Positions 15,634 through 24,143 of a DNA stretch of 64,000 bases are shown here, one piece after another. Each line of letters starts with the position of its first letter. Position 1 is the stretch's first letter. Position numbers and translations under genes: made by a program. The notes under the pieces were generated by a model. That model searched no databases. It was not told the origin of the DNA and saw nothing but the letters and a program-made list of their open reading frames with translations. Origin of the DNA: Sphingobium psychrophilum (lineage in GTDB: Bacteria; Pseudomonadota; Alphaproteobacteria; Sphingomonadales; Sphingomonadaceae); the NCBI RefSeq assembly GCF_012927105.1, contig NZ_JABBFV010000001.1, positions 496,001-560,000 on the forward strand, given 5' to 3'.

Positions 15634-17517
15634 TTACCGCCACAACTTGGCAAGCGTCGCCAGCAGGCCAGCCTCATCCGCGGCGTTGCCCGCCCTTGGA
15701 GCGCCATAGCCGCGACATTCCAGGCAGTCGGCGCGGACACCTGCGCCCATGACCAGGGCTTTGACGTCCGACACTGCCTGCATCGCCCAGCCGCGCTGGA
15801 TCAGCGCCTGGCGCGCGAGCATGTCGCGCGGGGCGCTGGCGTCGCCCTGTTCGCGGTCGGCGATCGACTGGACGAAGGCGGCGAAGCTGTCGGGCTGCTT
15901 TTCGATATAATAGGCTTTCGCCTTGGCGGGATCGAGTTTCGCCCGGCGCGCGGCTTCGGCGATGGCGTCCTCCAGCCCGCCGAACCGATCCACCAGGCCG
16001 ATCTGGCGCGCGGTGCCACCGTCCCAGACGCGGCCCTGCGCGATGGCGTCAATCGCTTGCGGAGACTTCTTGCGTGATTGCGCGACGAGGCCCACGAAGC
16101 GGCGGTAGATATCCTCGACGCCCAATTGCATGATCTGGTCGAATTCCGGCGTGGTGCCGCCGGCTACGTCGGGCTGGCCGGACAGTGGCGTGGTGCGCAC
16201 GCCGTCGGTGGTGACACCGATCTTCGCCAGCGTCCCTTCGAAGCTGGGCAAGATGCCAAACACGCCGATCGATCCGGTGATCGTGTCCGGCTCAGCGAAG
16301 ATGACGTCGGCCGGGGTCGATACCCAATAGCCGCCGCTGGCCGCGACATTGGCCATGGAAACGACCACGGGCAGCCCATCAGCCTTGGCCTTGAGGATCG
16401 CGCCGCGGATCTTCTCCGAAGCCATGACGGAGCCGCCGGGCGAATCGACGCGCACGACGAGCGCCTTCAATTCCTTTTCATCGAGCGCGGTCAGCAGCAG
16501 GTCGGATATAGTGTCGCCCGCCGCCGTGCCGGGACCGGCTTCGCCATCGACAATGTCGCCTGCGATGGTCAGCACGCCGATCTGGCCGTCATTGGCGGGC
16601 TTATGCGCCTTCACATAGGCGGCGAGGTCAATCGTGGCGAAACTGCCCGCCTTGGCGCTGGCCGCTTCGCCTGCAATCTGGGCCACATGTTCGCCGAAGG
16701 CGGCTTCGTCGCCCAGCTTGTCGACCAACCCGTTGGCCAGCGCTGCCTTGCCCATGTCGCCCCCGACCGCCTGCGCGGCGGCCAGCGGGTTGGCGGCATA
16801 GGCGGCGATCTTCGCCTTGGGCCGCGCTTTCGCGACATCGTCCTGCCAGTTCTGCCACAGCGCCCCGGCCAGCGCCTGGTTCGCCTGCTTCGCTTCGGGC
16901 GATTGTTCGGTGCGGGTGAAGGGTTCGACGAAGCTCTTGTAGGTGCCGACGCGATAGACATGGGTGTTGATGCCCAGCCTGTCGATCAGCCCCTTATAAT
17001 AGAGGTTCGATCCGCCCCGGCCCATGATCGCGACGCCGCCCAGCGGGTCGCTCCACACTTCGCTGGCATGGGCGGCGATCTGGTAGCCATCATCACTATA
17101 GAGAGTGGCATAGGCCAGCACCGGCTTTTTAGCGGCGCGCACCGCGTCCAGCGCCTTGCCCACGCGCGCCATCGCGACCTGACCGCCGCCCATGAAACCG
17201 TCGAGGTTCAGCACGACCGCCTTGACCTTGTCGTCGCCCTTGGCTGCGTCGAGCGCGGCGACGATGTCGGATAGGCGATATTCCTTGGCGTCCGGGCCAG
17301 AGCCGGAAAGCAGGGCCATCGCGCCGACTTGCGCGGGCTGTTCGACGATGCTGCCGTCCAGGTCGAGCAGCAGAGCGCCCGACGATACGGTCTTGCCGGG
17401 CTTTGGCGAGTAGGAGAGGGCGGCGTACAGCGCACCGAAGAAGAGCAGCAGGAAGAGGAGGACGAGGCCGTCCTTGATCGCGACCAATATGCGCCAGGCG
17501 CCCTTCACAAATGCCAA
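15634..17517 (-). CDS. sppA: Signal peptide peptidase SppA, 67K type
   Basis: A 627-residue S49 protease with two tandem domains. One N-terminal membrane anchor (about residues 17-36) places the body in the periplasm. The Lys of the Ser/Lys dyad is K194 (GTYKSFVEPF) in the N-domain and the Ser is S394 (VAASGGYWVS) in the C-domain, as in the E. coli long form. It degrades leftover signal peptides in the membrane. The C-terminal 40 residues, with two Cys (DCLECRGYG), are an unusual tail. It has its own terminator. Confidence 0.92.
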   Translation of the reverse strand: MAFVKGAWRILVAIKDGLVLLFLLLFFGALYAALSYSPKPGKTVSSGALLLDLDGSIVEQPAQVGAMALLSGSGPDAKEYRLSDIVAALDAAKGDDKVKAVVLNLDGFMGGGQVAMARVGKALDAVRAAKKPVLAYATLYSDDGYQIAAHASEVWSDPLGGVAIMGRGGSNLYYKGLIDRLGINTHVYRVGTYKSFVEPFTRTEQSPEAKQANQALAGALWQNWQDDVAKARPKAKIAAYAANPLAAAQAVGGDMGKAALANGLVDKLGDEAAFGEHVAQIAGEAASAKAGSFATIDLAAYVKAHKPANDGQIGVLTIAGDIVDGEAGPGTAAGDTISDLLLTALDEKELKALVVRVDSPGGSVMASEKIRGAILKAKADGLPVVVSMANVAASGGYWVSTPADVIFAEPDTITGSIGVFGILPSFEGTLAKIGVTTDGVRTTPLSGQPDVAGGTTPEFDQIMQLGVEDIYRRFVGLVAQSRKKSPQAIDAIAQGRVWDGGTARQIGLVDRFGGLEDAIAEAARRAKLDPAKAKAYYIEKQPDSFAAFVQSIADREQGDASAPRDMLARQALIQRGWAMQAVSDVKALVMGAGVRADCLECRGYGAPRAGNAADEAGLLATLAKLWR

Positions 17518-17669
17518 TTGCTGCTCCTGTTGTTATACCCTGCCGGGCTATCGTAACGACGCGCCGACTGCAATGTGGGGGGCGTAGATGGGGCGACAAG
17601 CTTGCGCGTGCGATTTAGCGCGTTATGGGAAGGCGATCATTCGCCGTTATCGTGCAGGAGACGCGCCCA

Positions 17670-18356
17670 ATGCCCACTCTCGTCCTCATCCGCCATGGCC
17701 AGTCGTCGTGGAACCTGGAAAACCGCTTCACCGGATGGTGGGACGTGGACGTGACCGAGAAGGGCGCGGAAGAAGCGCGCGCCGCCGGTCGCCTGATGGC
17801 GGAGAAGGGGCTGGATTTCGACCAATGCTATACCAGTTTCCAGACACGCGCGATCAAGACGCTCAATCTGGCGCTGGAGGAAATGGGGCGGCTGTGGCTT
17901 CCGGTCGAAAAGGACTGGCGCCTGAACGAGCGCCATTATGGCGGCTTGACCGGTCTCAACAAGGCGGAGACGGCGGCCAAGCATGGCGACGACCAGGTCA
18001 AGATCTGGCGCCGCAGCTTCGACATTCCGCCGCCGGTGTTGGAAGCGGGCAGCGAGTTCGACCTGTCGGCCGACCGCCGCTATGACGGCATCGCGATCCC
18101 CTCGACCGAAAGCCTGAAGGACACGATCGCGCGCGTTCTGCCTTATTGGGAGGCAACGATCGCGCCCGACTTGAAGGCGGGCAAGCGCGTGTTGATTTCG
18201 GCGCACGGCAATTCGCTGCGGGCGCTGGTCAAGCACCTGTCGAACATTCCTGACGATGAGATCACCCATCTGGAAATCCCGACCGGCCAGCCGATCGTCT
18301 ATGAACTGGCGGACGATCTGAGCGCGACCGATCGCTATTATCTGTCGGAACGCTGA
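17670..18356 (+). CDS. gpmA: 2,3-bisphosphoglycerate-dependent phosphoglycerate mutase
   Basis: A 228-residue glycolytic/gluconeogenic enzyme interconverting 3- and 2-phosphoglycerate. [10 protein letters not shown] places the phospho-His at H9; the [16 protein letters not shown] segment, [13 protein letters not shown] and the second catalytic His in [14 protein letters not shown] are all present. The length is that of bacterial dPGM. An upstream in-frame ATG (17625) would add 15 residues; [10 protein letters not shown] is the family start. Confidence 0.95.
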   Translation: MPTLVLIRHGQSSWNLENRFTGWWDVDVTEKGAEEARAAGRLMAEKGLDFDQCYTSFQTRAIKTLNLALEEMGRLWLPVEKDWRLNERHYGGLTGLNKAETAAKHGDDQVKIWRRSFDIPPPVLEAGSEFDLSADRRYDGIAIPSTESLKDTIARVLPYWEATIAPDLKAGKRVLISAHGNSLRALVKHLSNIPDDEITHLEIPTGQPIVYELADDLSATDRYYLSER

Positions 18357-18400
18357 CGGTCTAATAGCAAAGCTACATTGACTGGAACCTACAGCACGTT

Positions 18401-18466
18401 GTTCCCCGGCGAAAGCCGGGGTCCAGTTCAGACGCTGAAACTGGACCCCGGCCTTCGCCGGGGAAC
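18401..18466. repeat. REP-like palindromic element 2
   Basis: 28-base arms starting GTTCCCCGGCGAAAGCCGGG and ending in the complementary GCCTTCGCCGGGGAAC, one mismatch, 10-base loop. It is the same subfamily as the elements at 60609 and 60988. Confidence 0.9.
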
Positions 18467-18545
18467 GCCATGATATCCCCAATGAGCCAGTATAATCGCG
18501 CTTTGGTATAAGCAGCGCCGCGCGTATTGCGGCCGCCGGCAAGAT

Positions 18546-18581
18546 GACAAAAAGGCGCCCTTCCGTACGGAAGAGCGCCTT
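18546..18581 (-). terminator. Terminator between gpmA and the TonB receptor
   Basis: Stem AAGGCGC-CTTCCG (18552-18565) / CGGAAG-GCGCCTT (18568-18581) with a TA loop and one unpaired base on each side. The minus strand continues TTTTTGTC, so it terminates the TonB-receptor transcript; it may also act weakly on gpmA. Confidence 0.85.
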
Positions 18582-18601
18582 CTTTCACCGTTGCTATCGG
18601 T

Positions 18602-20983
18602 TCAGAACTTGAACCGGCTTTCCACCCCAATCACACGTGGCTGCGCGACCGACTGGGCGTAGCCGCGATAGATCACGCCGTCATTGACCTGGCCATAGCG
18701 GGTCAGGTCGTTGCCGATGCCGGTGATCGCATATTTGTCGAAGATGTTGTTGGCGAACACCCCGATTTCATAAGCGTCGGTCTTGTAGCTGATGTTCGCG
18801 CGGCTCATCGTGTAGGACGGGATGTGCTCGCCGCCGCCACGCAGGCCGGCGCGGCTGTAGATGCCGCCGGTATAGGTGGTGGTCCAACCCAGCACGATCG
18901 CATTGTCGCCCATGGGTATGTCATAGGTGATGCCTATCGCGCCGCTATTCTTGGTCGAACCGGGCAGGCGATCGCCCGCAAAGGCGCCGACCAGATCGCC
19001 ACCGGCGACGGAGAGCAGGGCGGGTACGTCTTCGGTCAGCTTCGCGTCGAGATAGCTATAGTTACCGCGGATGGAGAGGCCCTGGATCGGTCGCGCATCG
19101 AAGGAGAATTCGATGCCCTTCGATTCCGCCGCGCCGCCATTGGTGATGATGCCGATCGCGCCATTGACGGTCTGGCCGTCCAGCTGGATGCCGTCCCATT
19201 TGATCTTGAACGCCGAAAGGCTCATCGACAATTTGCGGTCGAACAATTGGGCGCGAACGCCGATTTCCGCATTTTTTACCTTGTCCGGGCCGTAGGATAG
19301 CTCGTTATCCAGCGCGCAGAGATTCTGGCCTGCCGGGAGCGGCAGGACGCACGGCGCGACGCGGTTGACGCCGCCGATGCGATAGCCCTTCGAATAGGTG
19401 GCCCACGCCATCAGGTCCGGCGTTATGTTGTAGGAAGTGTTGAATTTCCAAACCGTGCCGTCCTTGCCGGTCGAACCGGCGCGCGAACGGAAATTGATGG
19501 CGGGGAAGGTCTGGAAGAGCGGCAGAGCGGTGCCGCCCAGAACGTCGGCGGCATATTTGAAATAGCGGATACCGGCCGTAACCTGCCATTGCGGCGTGAT
19601 CTTGAAGCTGCCTTCGCCGAAGATCGCCTTTTCGTCGAGCTTGGTCTTCACATAAGACGCATATTCGACTTCGTCGGGCCGGTTGATGCCCGCATAAGCC
19701 GGGTAGCCAGGAACGATCTCACGATAATCGGAATTGGTGTTCTGCCGATTCCAGAAGCCGCCCAAGACCCAGCTGAACGGGCCGCCATGGGTGGAAACCA
19801 GCCGCACTTCCTGGTTATATTGTTCGTCCGTGCCACGCGACTGGGTGTAGCCGGAGAAGGCCGGGAACAGCTCATAATCATAGTCGAGGTCAAGCAGCAG
19901 ATCGGTGACGTCGATCGAGCTGCGGCGCTTCTTGTTGGTGTAAGCCGACACGAATATCGCCTGCGCAACGTCGGCGATATTGCCCTGCACTTCGAGCGAG
20001 ACGAGCTGCGAAGTACGCTTGGACGGCTCGGCGGAGCGCCATGGCGCTTCATATTTGCCTTCGCCAATCACGTTGCCGCCAGTTGCCTGACGGCCCTGGG
20101 TCTTGGTCTGCTGGAAAGCGTAGGTGAAATAGGCCTGGAAATCCTCGCCCGTGAAACCGAGCTGGTTGCGGCTGGTAAAGGTCTTTTCGGAGTTCAGATC
20201 CTTGCGGCCAGCAAAGTTCGCCGCCTTGTCGGCATCGGTGCCGGTGGGGTTGGCGACGCTGCCGGGCTGGGGCAGGGACGTGCCGGGCGACTTCAGGATG
20301 AAGGGATAATCGATGAAGCCGGGATCGTAATAATAGCCGGTGACGGTGCGGAACGCGATCACGTCCTTGACGATCGGGATGTTGAGCACGCCATAACCGA
20401 CATAGCCGATACCCTTGCTATGGGCGACGTCGTAGGCGCGACCATAGACTTCGCCGCTGAACTGGGTCGGATCGGGACGGTTGGGAATGTAGCGGATCGC
20501 GCCCGCCAGCGTGCCCAGGCCGTAAAGCGTACCTTGTGGCCCCAGCAGCGTTTCGACCCGCTCCAGATCGATCAGCTTGTAATCGACATAGAGTGGCACG
20601 TCGCCCAGATAGATGCCGATCGCGGTATCGCTGTTGCCGCCGGTCGAGCTGGTGTCGCTGGCCGACAGGCCACGCATCACGATGTTGGCGGCACCATAGG
20701 GGCCGGTATCGGTAATGGTGATGCCCGACGTGAAGGCGGCTATGTCGCGAATGTCATCGATCTGCTGGCTGGCCAGCTGTTCGGCGCCCACGGCCGAAAT
20801 ATTGATCGGCGTTTCCATCAGCGTGGTGCTGCGGCGGGTGCCGGTGACGACGATGACGTCGCCGTCCGCTTCGGCCGCTGCCTGCGGGGGCGCGGTCTGG
20901 GCCATGGCGGGCATGGCCGCCGCAGCGCTGGATATGATCGTCGCGGACAATAGTCCCAGCTTGAGCTTTGCGCGATACGACAT
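18602..20983 (-). CDS. TonB-dependent outer-membrane receptor
   Basis: A 793-residue receptor begun at MSYRAKLK, which has a GGGG Shine-Dalgarno and is preferred over ATG 21004. Signal peptide to about residue 28 (AAAAMPAMA). TonB-box-like VIVVTGTR follows, then the plug (ETPINISAVGAEQL ... LLGPQGTLYGLGTLAGAIRYI). The 22-strand barrel ends in the terminal Phe motif VESRFKF. It is the OAR/BtuB-like type abundant in sphingomonads; ligand unknown. It is divergent from the ureohydrolase operon, with two copies of an 18-bp element in the shared 325-bp gap. This suggests uptake of the substrate of that pathway, by inference. Confidence 0.9.
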   Translation of the reverse strand: MSYRAKLKLGLLSATIISSAAAAMPAMAQTAPPQAAAEADGDVIVVTGTRRSTTLMETPINISAVGAEQLASQQIDDIRDIAAFTSGITITDTGPYGAANIVMRGLSASDTSSTGGNSDTAIGIYLGDVPLYVDYKLIDLERVETLLGPQGTLYGLGTLAGAIRYIPNRPDPTQFSGEVYGRAYDVAHSKGIGYVGYGVLNIPIVKDVIAFRTVTGYYYDPGFIDYPFILKSPGTSLPQPGSVANPTGTDADKAANFAGRKDLNSEKTFTSRNQLGFTGEDFQAYFTYAFQQTKTQGRQATGGNVIGEGKYEAPWRSAEPSKRTSQLVSLEVQGNIADVAQAIFVSAYTNKKRRSSIDVTDLLLDLDYDYELFPAFSGYTQSRGTDEQYNQEVRLVSTHGGPFSWVLGGFWNRQNTNSDYREIVPGYPAYAGINRPDEVEYASYVKTKLDEKAIFGEGSFKITPQWQVTAGIRYFKYAADVLGGTALPLFQTFPAINFRSRAGSTGKDGTVWKFNTSYNITPDLMAWATYSKGYRIGGVNRVAPCVLPLPAGQNLCALDNELSYGPDKVKNAEIGVRAQLFDRKLSMSLSAFKIKWDGIQLDGQTVNGAIGIITNGGAAESKGIEFSFDARPIQGLSIRGNYSYLDAKLTEDVPALLSVAGGDLVGAFAGDRLPGSTKNSGAIGITYDIPMGDNAIVLGWTTTYTGGIYSRAGLRGGGEHIPSYTMSRANISYKTDAYEIGVFANNIFDKYAITGIGNDLTRYGQVNDGVIYRGYAQSVAQPRVIGVESRFKF

Positions 20984-21308
20984 GGTCTTCCCCTTCATTT
21001 GCAATATTCTTCCCCGGTCGTAATCCTCTGCCTTGATCGGCCATCGCGCGCAGGTGACGCATCAATGGCACGGCGGGTGGCATGAACTGCCGCCTCTTGG
21101 TCTTTGGCTTGGGAGGAAGTTATGGAGCGCGCAGGCACACAAACATGGGGCATTTGACGTAGCATGGCCGCCTCTCCCGGCATGGGGTGGTCCTACGTCA
21201 AACGCCCCATTGGGATGGAAGGGCTGGTCCGCCTACCCATCGGGTCGAAGGCGGATTTTCCGTCCCTTATCTGACGCCTATGCCCGCTTGCGGGGCTGGA
21301 GACTATGC
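20984..21308. other. Divergent intergenic region, TonB receptor / ureohydrolase operon
   Basis: 325 bases with no convincing gene; an open frame crosses it but is not protein-like. It holds a large inverted repeat at 21145-21210 (listed separately) and the GGAG ribosome site at 21298-21301 for ureohydrolase 1. No guanidine-type riboswitch (ykkC, mini-ykkC) was recognised. Confidence 0.6.
21145..21210. promoter_or_regulatory. Inverted pair of 18-bp operator-like elements (sites A and B)
   Basis: Site A (21145-21162) is ATGGGGCATTTGACGTAG; site B (21193-21210) is CTACGTCAAACGCCCCAT. They are reverse complements with one mismatch and 30 bases apart. Similar copies lie before qhpA (25655) and urtA (35810). 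Site B is 98 bases from the ureohydrolase 1 ATG, and site A is 161 bases from the TonB receptor start. Best read as binding sites of a common, unidentified transcription factor. Confidence 0.7.
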
Positions 21309-22778
21309 ATGCCGTCAATGACCGCCATCACCGGATGGAGCATGGCCGGGATCGCGGCGATCGGCGCTGTGGTCGCCGGAACGCCCGACCGGAACGCCGG
21401 CACCCCCGCGATGCAGACGCCGCTGGAAGACGATATGGGCCGGCCCAAGCCGCTGGAACTGCCAAAGGATGTCGAGGCGAAACTGGCGGGCGTCGACAAG
21501 GCGAAAGTGGATTTCCTGAAAAGCGGCGTTACCGGCCGCTACGTCGAAAAGGACGCGCTGTTCGACCGCATCCGCAAGGGCAAGCCGGAAGAGATCAGCA
21601 CCTATATCGACGCGATGCAGGCGCTGCATGCGCAGGTTGAATATAAGGCCGGGCGCGATCTGGCCGCCATTCCGCTGAATACCAAATCTCCCTGGTTCAA
21701 CGCCTGGAAGGCGAAGCGGTCGGGTGCGCTCGATCCCAAGCGGGCTGCGGGTCCGATCGAACTGACCCGCTATATCGGCGGCTGGGGCGGCGGCTTCGCG
21801 ACTTTTGCGGGCGCGCCGGTGGCGATGACGCCGGAAGATCTGAAGGCCGGGAAGGTGGACGTCGCGATCGTCGGCGCGCCGCTGGACATGGGTTCGGGCT
21901 GGCGCAACGCGATCGACGGGCCGCGCGCCATGCGCATGACGGGCGGCGCGGCCGGCAATGACATGTATTCCATGATAAACCCCAATGCCGCGCTCAAGAT
22001 CGTGGATTATGGCGACATCGCCATCGACCAGAACAGCACCGAACGCAGCGTCGATCACGTCCGCGACATGGTGGGCGAGATCGCAAAGACCGGCGCGATC
22101 CCGATCGTCATCGGCGGCGACCACAGCCTGGAATATCCCAATGTCGCGGCGGCCGCCGACGTGCATGGCAAGGGCAATGTCAGCGTCATCCACTTCGACA
22201 GCCATTATGACATCGGGCGCGGGCGCGTGCACCTGCTCGACCATGGCCAGCCGGTCTATCGCGTCATCAGCGAAGGCCATGTCCGCGGTAGCGACTATAT
22301 TCAGGTCGGCCTGCGCGCGCGCGGGCCGGACCTCGAAACCTTCGGCTGGATGCGCAACAAGGGGATGCGCTATCACACCATGGTCGAAGTCGAAAAATGG
22401 GGTTGGGACAAGGTCATGGCCCGCGCGCTCAAGGAAGCGCGAGAAAAGGCCAAGAAGCTGTGGATCAGTTTCGACGTGGACGTGCTGGACCCCGCTTTCA
22501 TGCCCGGCACCGGCACGCCGGTCCCCGGTGGCCTGACGATGCGCGAAGCCCAGCCGATCATGCGCAACCTGTGCGCCCAGAATGACATTGCCGGCATCGA
22601 TATCGTCGAAGTCGCGCCCTATCTCGACACCAGTTACAAGACGGCGCTCAACAGCAATTTCCTGCTGAACGCCTGCCTGGCGGGCATCGCCATGCGCAAG
22701 AAGGGGCTGAAGCCCGGCTATCTCAACCCTGTTTCGGTCGATCACGGGCTGGACGCTTATTATGGGAAGAAGAATTGA
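21309..22778 (+). CDS. Ureohydrolase (arginase/agmatinase family) 1
   Basis: A 489-residue ureohydrolase, much longer than agmatinase (about 310) because of a roughly 180-residue N-terminal region. All six metal ligands are present: H272 (GGDHS), D297/H299/D301 (FDSHYD), D389/D391 (SFDVDVLDP). A substrate-loop segment GAPLDMGSGWRNAIDGPRAMR precedes them. It should hydrolyse a guanidino group to urea plus an amine or ammonia; the substrate cannot be read. The N-terminus MPSMTAITGWSMAGIAAIGA is a hydrophobic segment lacking a positive n-region, then a Pro-rich linker. ATG 21309 has a GGAG site 7 bases upstream. The stop overlaps the next start (TGATG). It is near-identical in layout to copy 3. 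Confidence 0.85.
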   Translation: MPSMTAITGWSMAGIAAIGAVVAGTPDRNAGTPAMQTPLEDDMGRPKPLELPKDVEAKLAGVDKAKVDFLKSGVTGRYVEKDALFDRIRKGKPEEISTYIDAMQALHAQVEYKAGRDLAAIPLNTKSPWFNAWKAKRSGALDPKRAAGPIELTRYIGGWGGGFATFAGAPVAMTPEDLKAGKVDVAIVGAPLDMGSGWRNAIDGPRAMRMTGGAAGNDMYSMINPNAALKIVDYGDIAIDQNSTERSVDHVRDMVGEIAKTGAIPIVIGGDHSLEYPNVAAAADVHGKGNVSVIHFDSHYDIGRGRVHLLDHGQPVYRVISEGHVRGSDYIQVGLRARGPDLETFGWMRNKGMRYHTMVEVEKWGWDKVMARALKEAREKAKKLWISFDVDVLDPAFMPGTGTPVPGGLTMREAQPIMRNLCAQNDIAGIDIVEVAPYLDTSYKTALNSNFLLNACLAGIAMRKKGLKPGYLNPVSVDHGLDAYYGKKN

Positions 22779-24127
22779 TGGCACGCTCCACCTTGCTGGC
22801 GCGGTGCGCCGCCGCCTGCCTGACCCTTGTAACGCTGTCCGCACCCGCATTCGCGCAGAGCGATCCGCTCGCCAGCTTGTCGCCTGAGAAGAAAGCGTTC
22901 CTCTCCGATCCGGCGACGCTGGAGCGCTTCGGCCTGACACCAGAGAAGCTCCAGATCGCGCTCGCTGGCCGTCCGGCGGCCGATGTCGATGCTTATGCGA
23001 CCGCGCTGATGGCGGTCGTCGAGGACAGCAAATATAAGGCTGGCCGCGACCCGGCGGAAATCGCGCTCAACCCGCAAGCGCGCGGCTGGAACGCCAGCAC
23101 CACGGTCCGTCCCAAGATGTTCGACAAACTGGCGCGCGACGACGGCCCGTTCAGCCTGAAACGCTATATGTTCCAGAAGGGCGGCATCCCAACCTTCGCC
23201 GACGCGCCGGTCGCGATCCGCAAGGAAGATCTGGTCGCGGGCAAGGTGGAGGTCGCCTTCGTCGGCGTGCCGCTCGATTTCTCGTCGGGCTGGCGTGATG
23301 CCAAGCACGCGCCGATGGCGCTGCGCGGCATGGACGGCCTGGTGGGGGCGGATGCCGATGGCGGGGTTGATCCGGGCCTTGTCCTCTCTATCGCCGACTA
23401 TGGCGACCTGACCCCCGATTATATGGCGCCCGACCGGGGCCTCGACCATATTCGCGCCATGATCGCCGAAATGGCGAGCGTGGGGGTGGTGCCCTTCATC
23501 GTCGGCGGCGATCATACGATCATGTTCCCCGATGTCGCCGCGATGGTCGATATCTATGGCGCGGGCAAGGTCGCGCTGGTGCAGTTTAATGCCCATGCCG
23601 ACGCCGAACTGAACGGCGACCATCTGATTTCCGACAATCAGACGCTCACTCGCCTGCTGGAGCAGAATTTGCTGCGCGGCAGCGACGTGACGCTGGTCGG
23701 CCTGCATGGCCGCGATGCTGGCCCCGCCACGCAAAAGCGATTGATCGATGCTGGCGCGAAGATCGTCCCGACCACGGCGATTCAGGAAAAGGGCTGGCAG
23801 GCGGTTACGACCGATCTGATCGCGGGCCTGAAGGCGGGGCCGGAAAATATCTTCGTCTCCTTCGACATGAGCGTGCTCGATCCGGGCGATGCGCCCGCAT
23901 CCGGTCGCCCGGTGCCCGGCGGTATCACCATGCGCGAAGCGATTCCGATGATCCGCCAGCTATGCGCCCAGACCAAGGTGGTGGGCTTCGACCTGCTCGA
24001 CGCCGCCCCAATTCTGGACCCTACCTATGTCAGCCGGATGAGCGCCAACTATATCCTGCACGCCTGTTTGAGCGGCATCGCAATGCGCAAGACGGGCGCG
24101 ACGCCGGTCCAGACCGCCAAGCGCTGA
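22778..24127 (+). CDS. Ureohydrolase-like protein 2, secreted, with degenerate metal site
   Basis: A 449-residue homologue of its neighbours with a classical Sec signal (MARSTLLARCAAACLTLVTLSAPAFA, cut after residue 26), hence periplasmic. The N-terminal helical region aligns with copies 1 and 3 (KYKAGRDPAEIALN). H246, H273, D275 and D363 are kept, but the first Asp of the DxHxD motif is N271 (FNAHAD) and the second Asp of the last motif is S365 (FDMSVLDP). It may be poorly active or a non-catalytic subunit of a mixed oligomer. The start overlaps the upstream stop by one base; copy 3 follows after 16 bases. Confidence 0.82.
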   Translation: MARSTLLARCAAACLTLVTLSAPAFAQSDPLASLSPEKKAFLSDPATLERFGLTPEKLQIALAGRPAADVDAYATALMAVVEDSKYKAGRDPAEIALNPQARGWNASTTVRPKMFDKLARDDGPFSLKRYMFQKGGIPTFADAPVAIRKEDLVAGKVEVAFVGVPLDFSSGWRDAKHAPMALRGMDGLVGADADGGVDPGLVLSIADYGDLTPDYMAPDRGLDHIRAMIAEMASVGVVPFIVGGDHTIMFPDVAAMVDIYGAGKVALVQFNAHADAELNGDHLISDNQTLTRLLEQNLLRGSDVTLVGLHGRDAGPATQKRLIDAGAKIVPTTAIQEKGWQAVTTDLIAGLKAGPENIFVSFDMSVLDPGDAPASGRPVPGGITMREAIPMIRQLCAQTKVVGFDLLDAAPILDPTYVSRMSANYILHACLSGIAMRKTGATPVQTAKR

Positions 24128-24143
24128 ACCGGGGAGAACCGCC

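Noticed and set aside
16078-17274. Long open frame (398 codons) opposite sppA
   Set aside because: Antisense shadow of sppA; no ribosome site and no domain pattern.
19589-20953. Long open frame (454 codons) on the plus strand opposite the TonB receptor
   Set aside because: A shadow of high-GC codon bias: it lies wholly antisense to a well-supported gene, with Arg/Gly/Asp-rich sequence lacking any motif.
20984-21308. Guanidine-sensing riboswitch (ykkC or mini-ykkC) upstream of the ureohydrolases
   Set aside because: I see a protein-type inverted repeat but none of the conserved ACGR-type mini-ykkC hairpin pairs or the ykkC core; a covariance-model search would be decisive.
21315-22940. 541-codon open frame opposite ureohydrolase 1
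   Set aside because: Antisense shadow; the sense strand has complete metal-site motifs and coupled starts.
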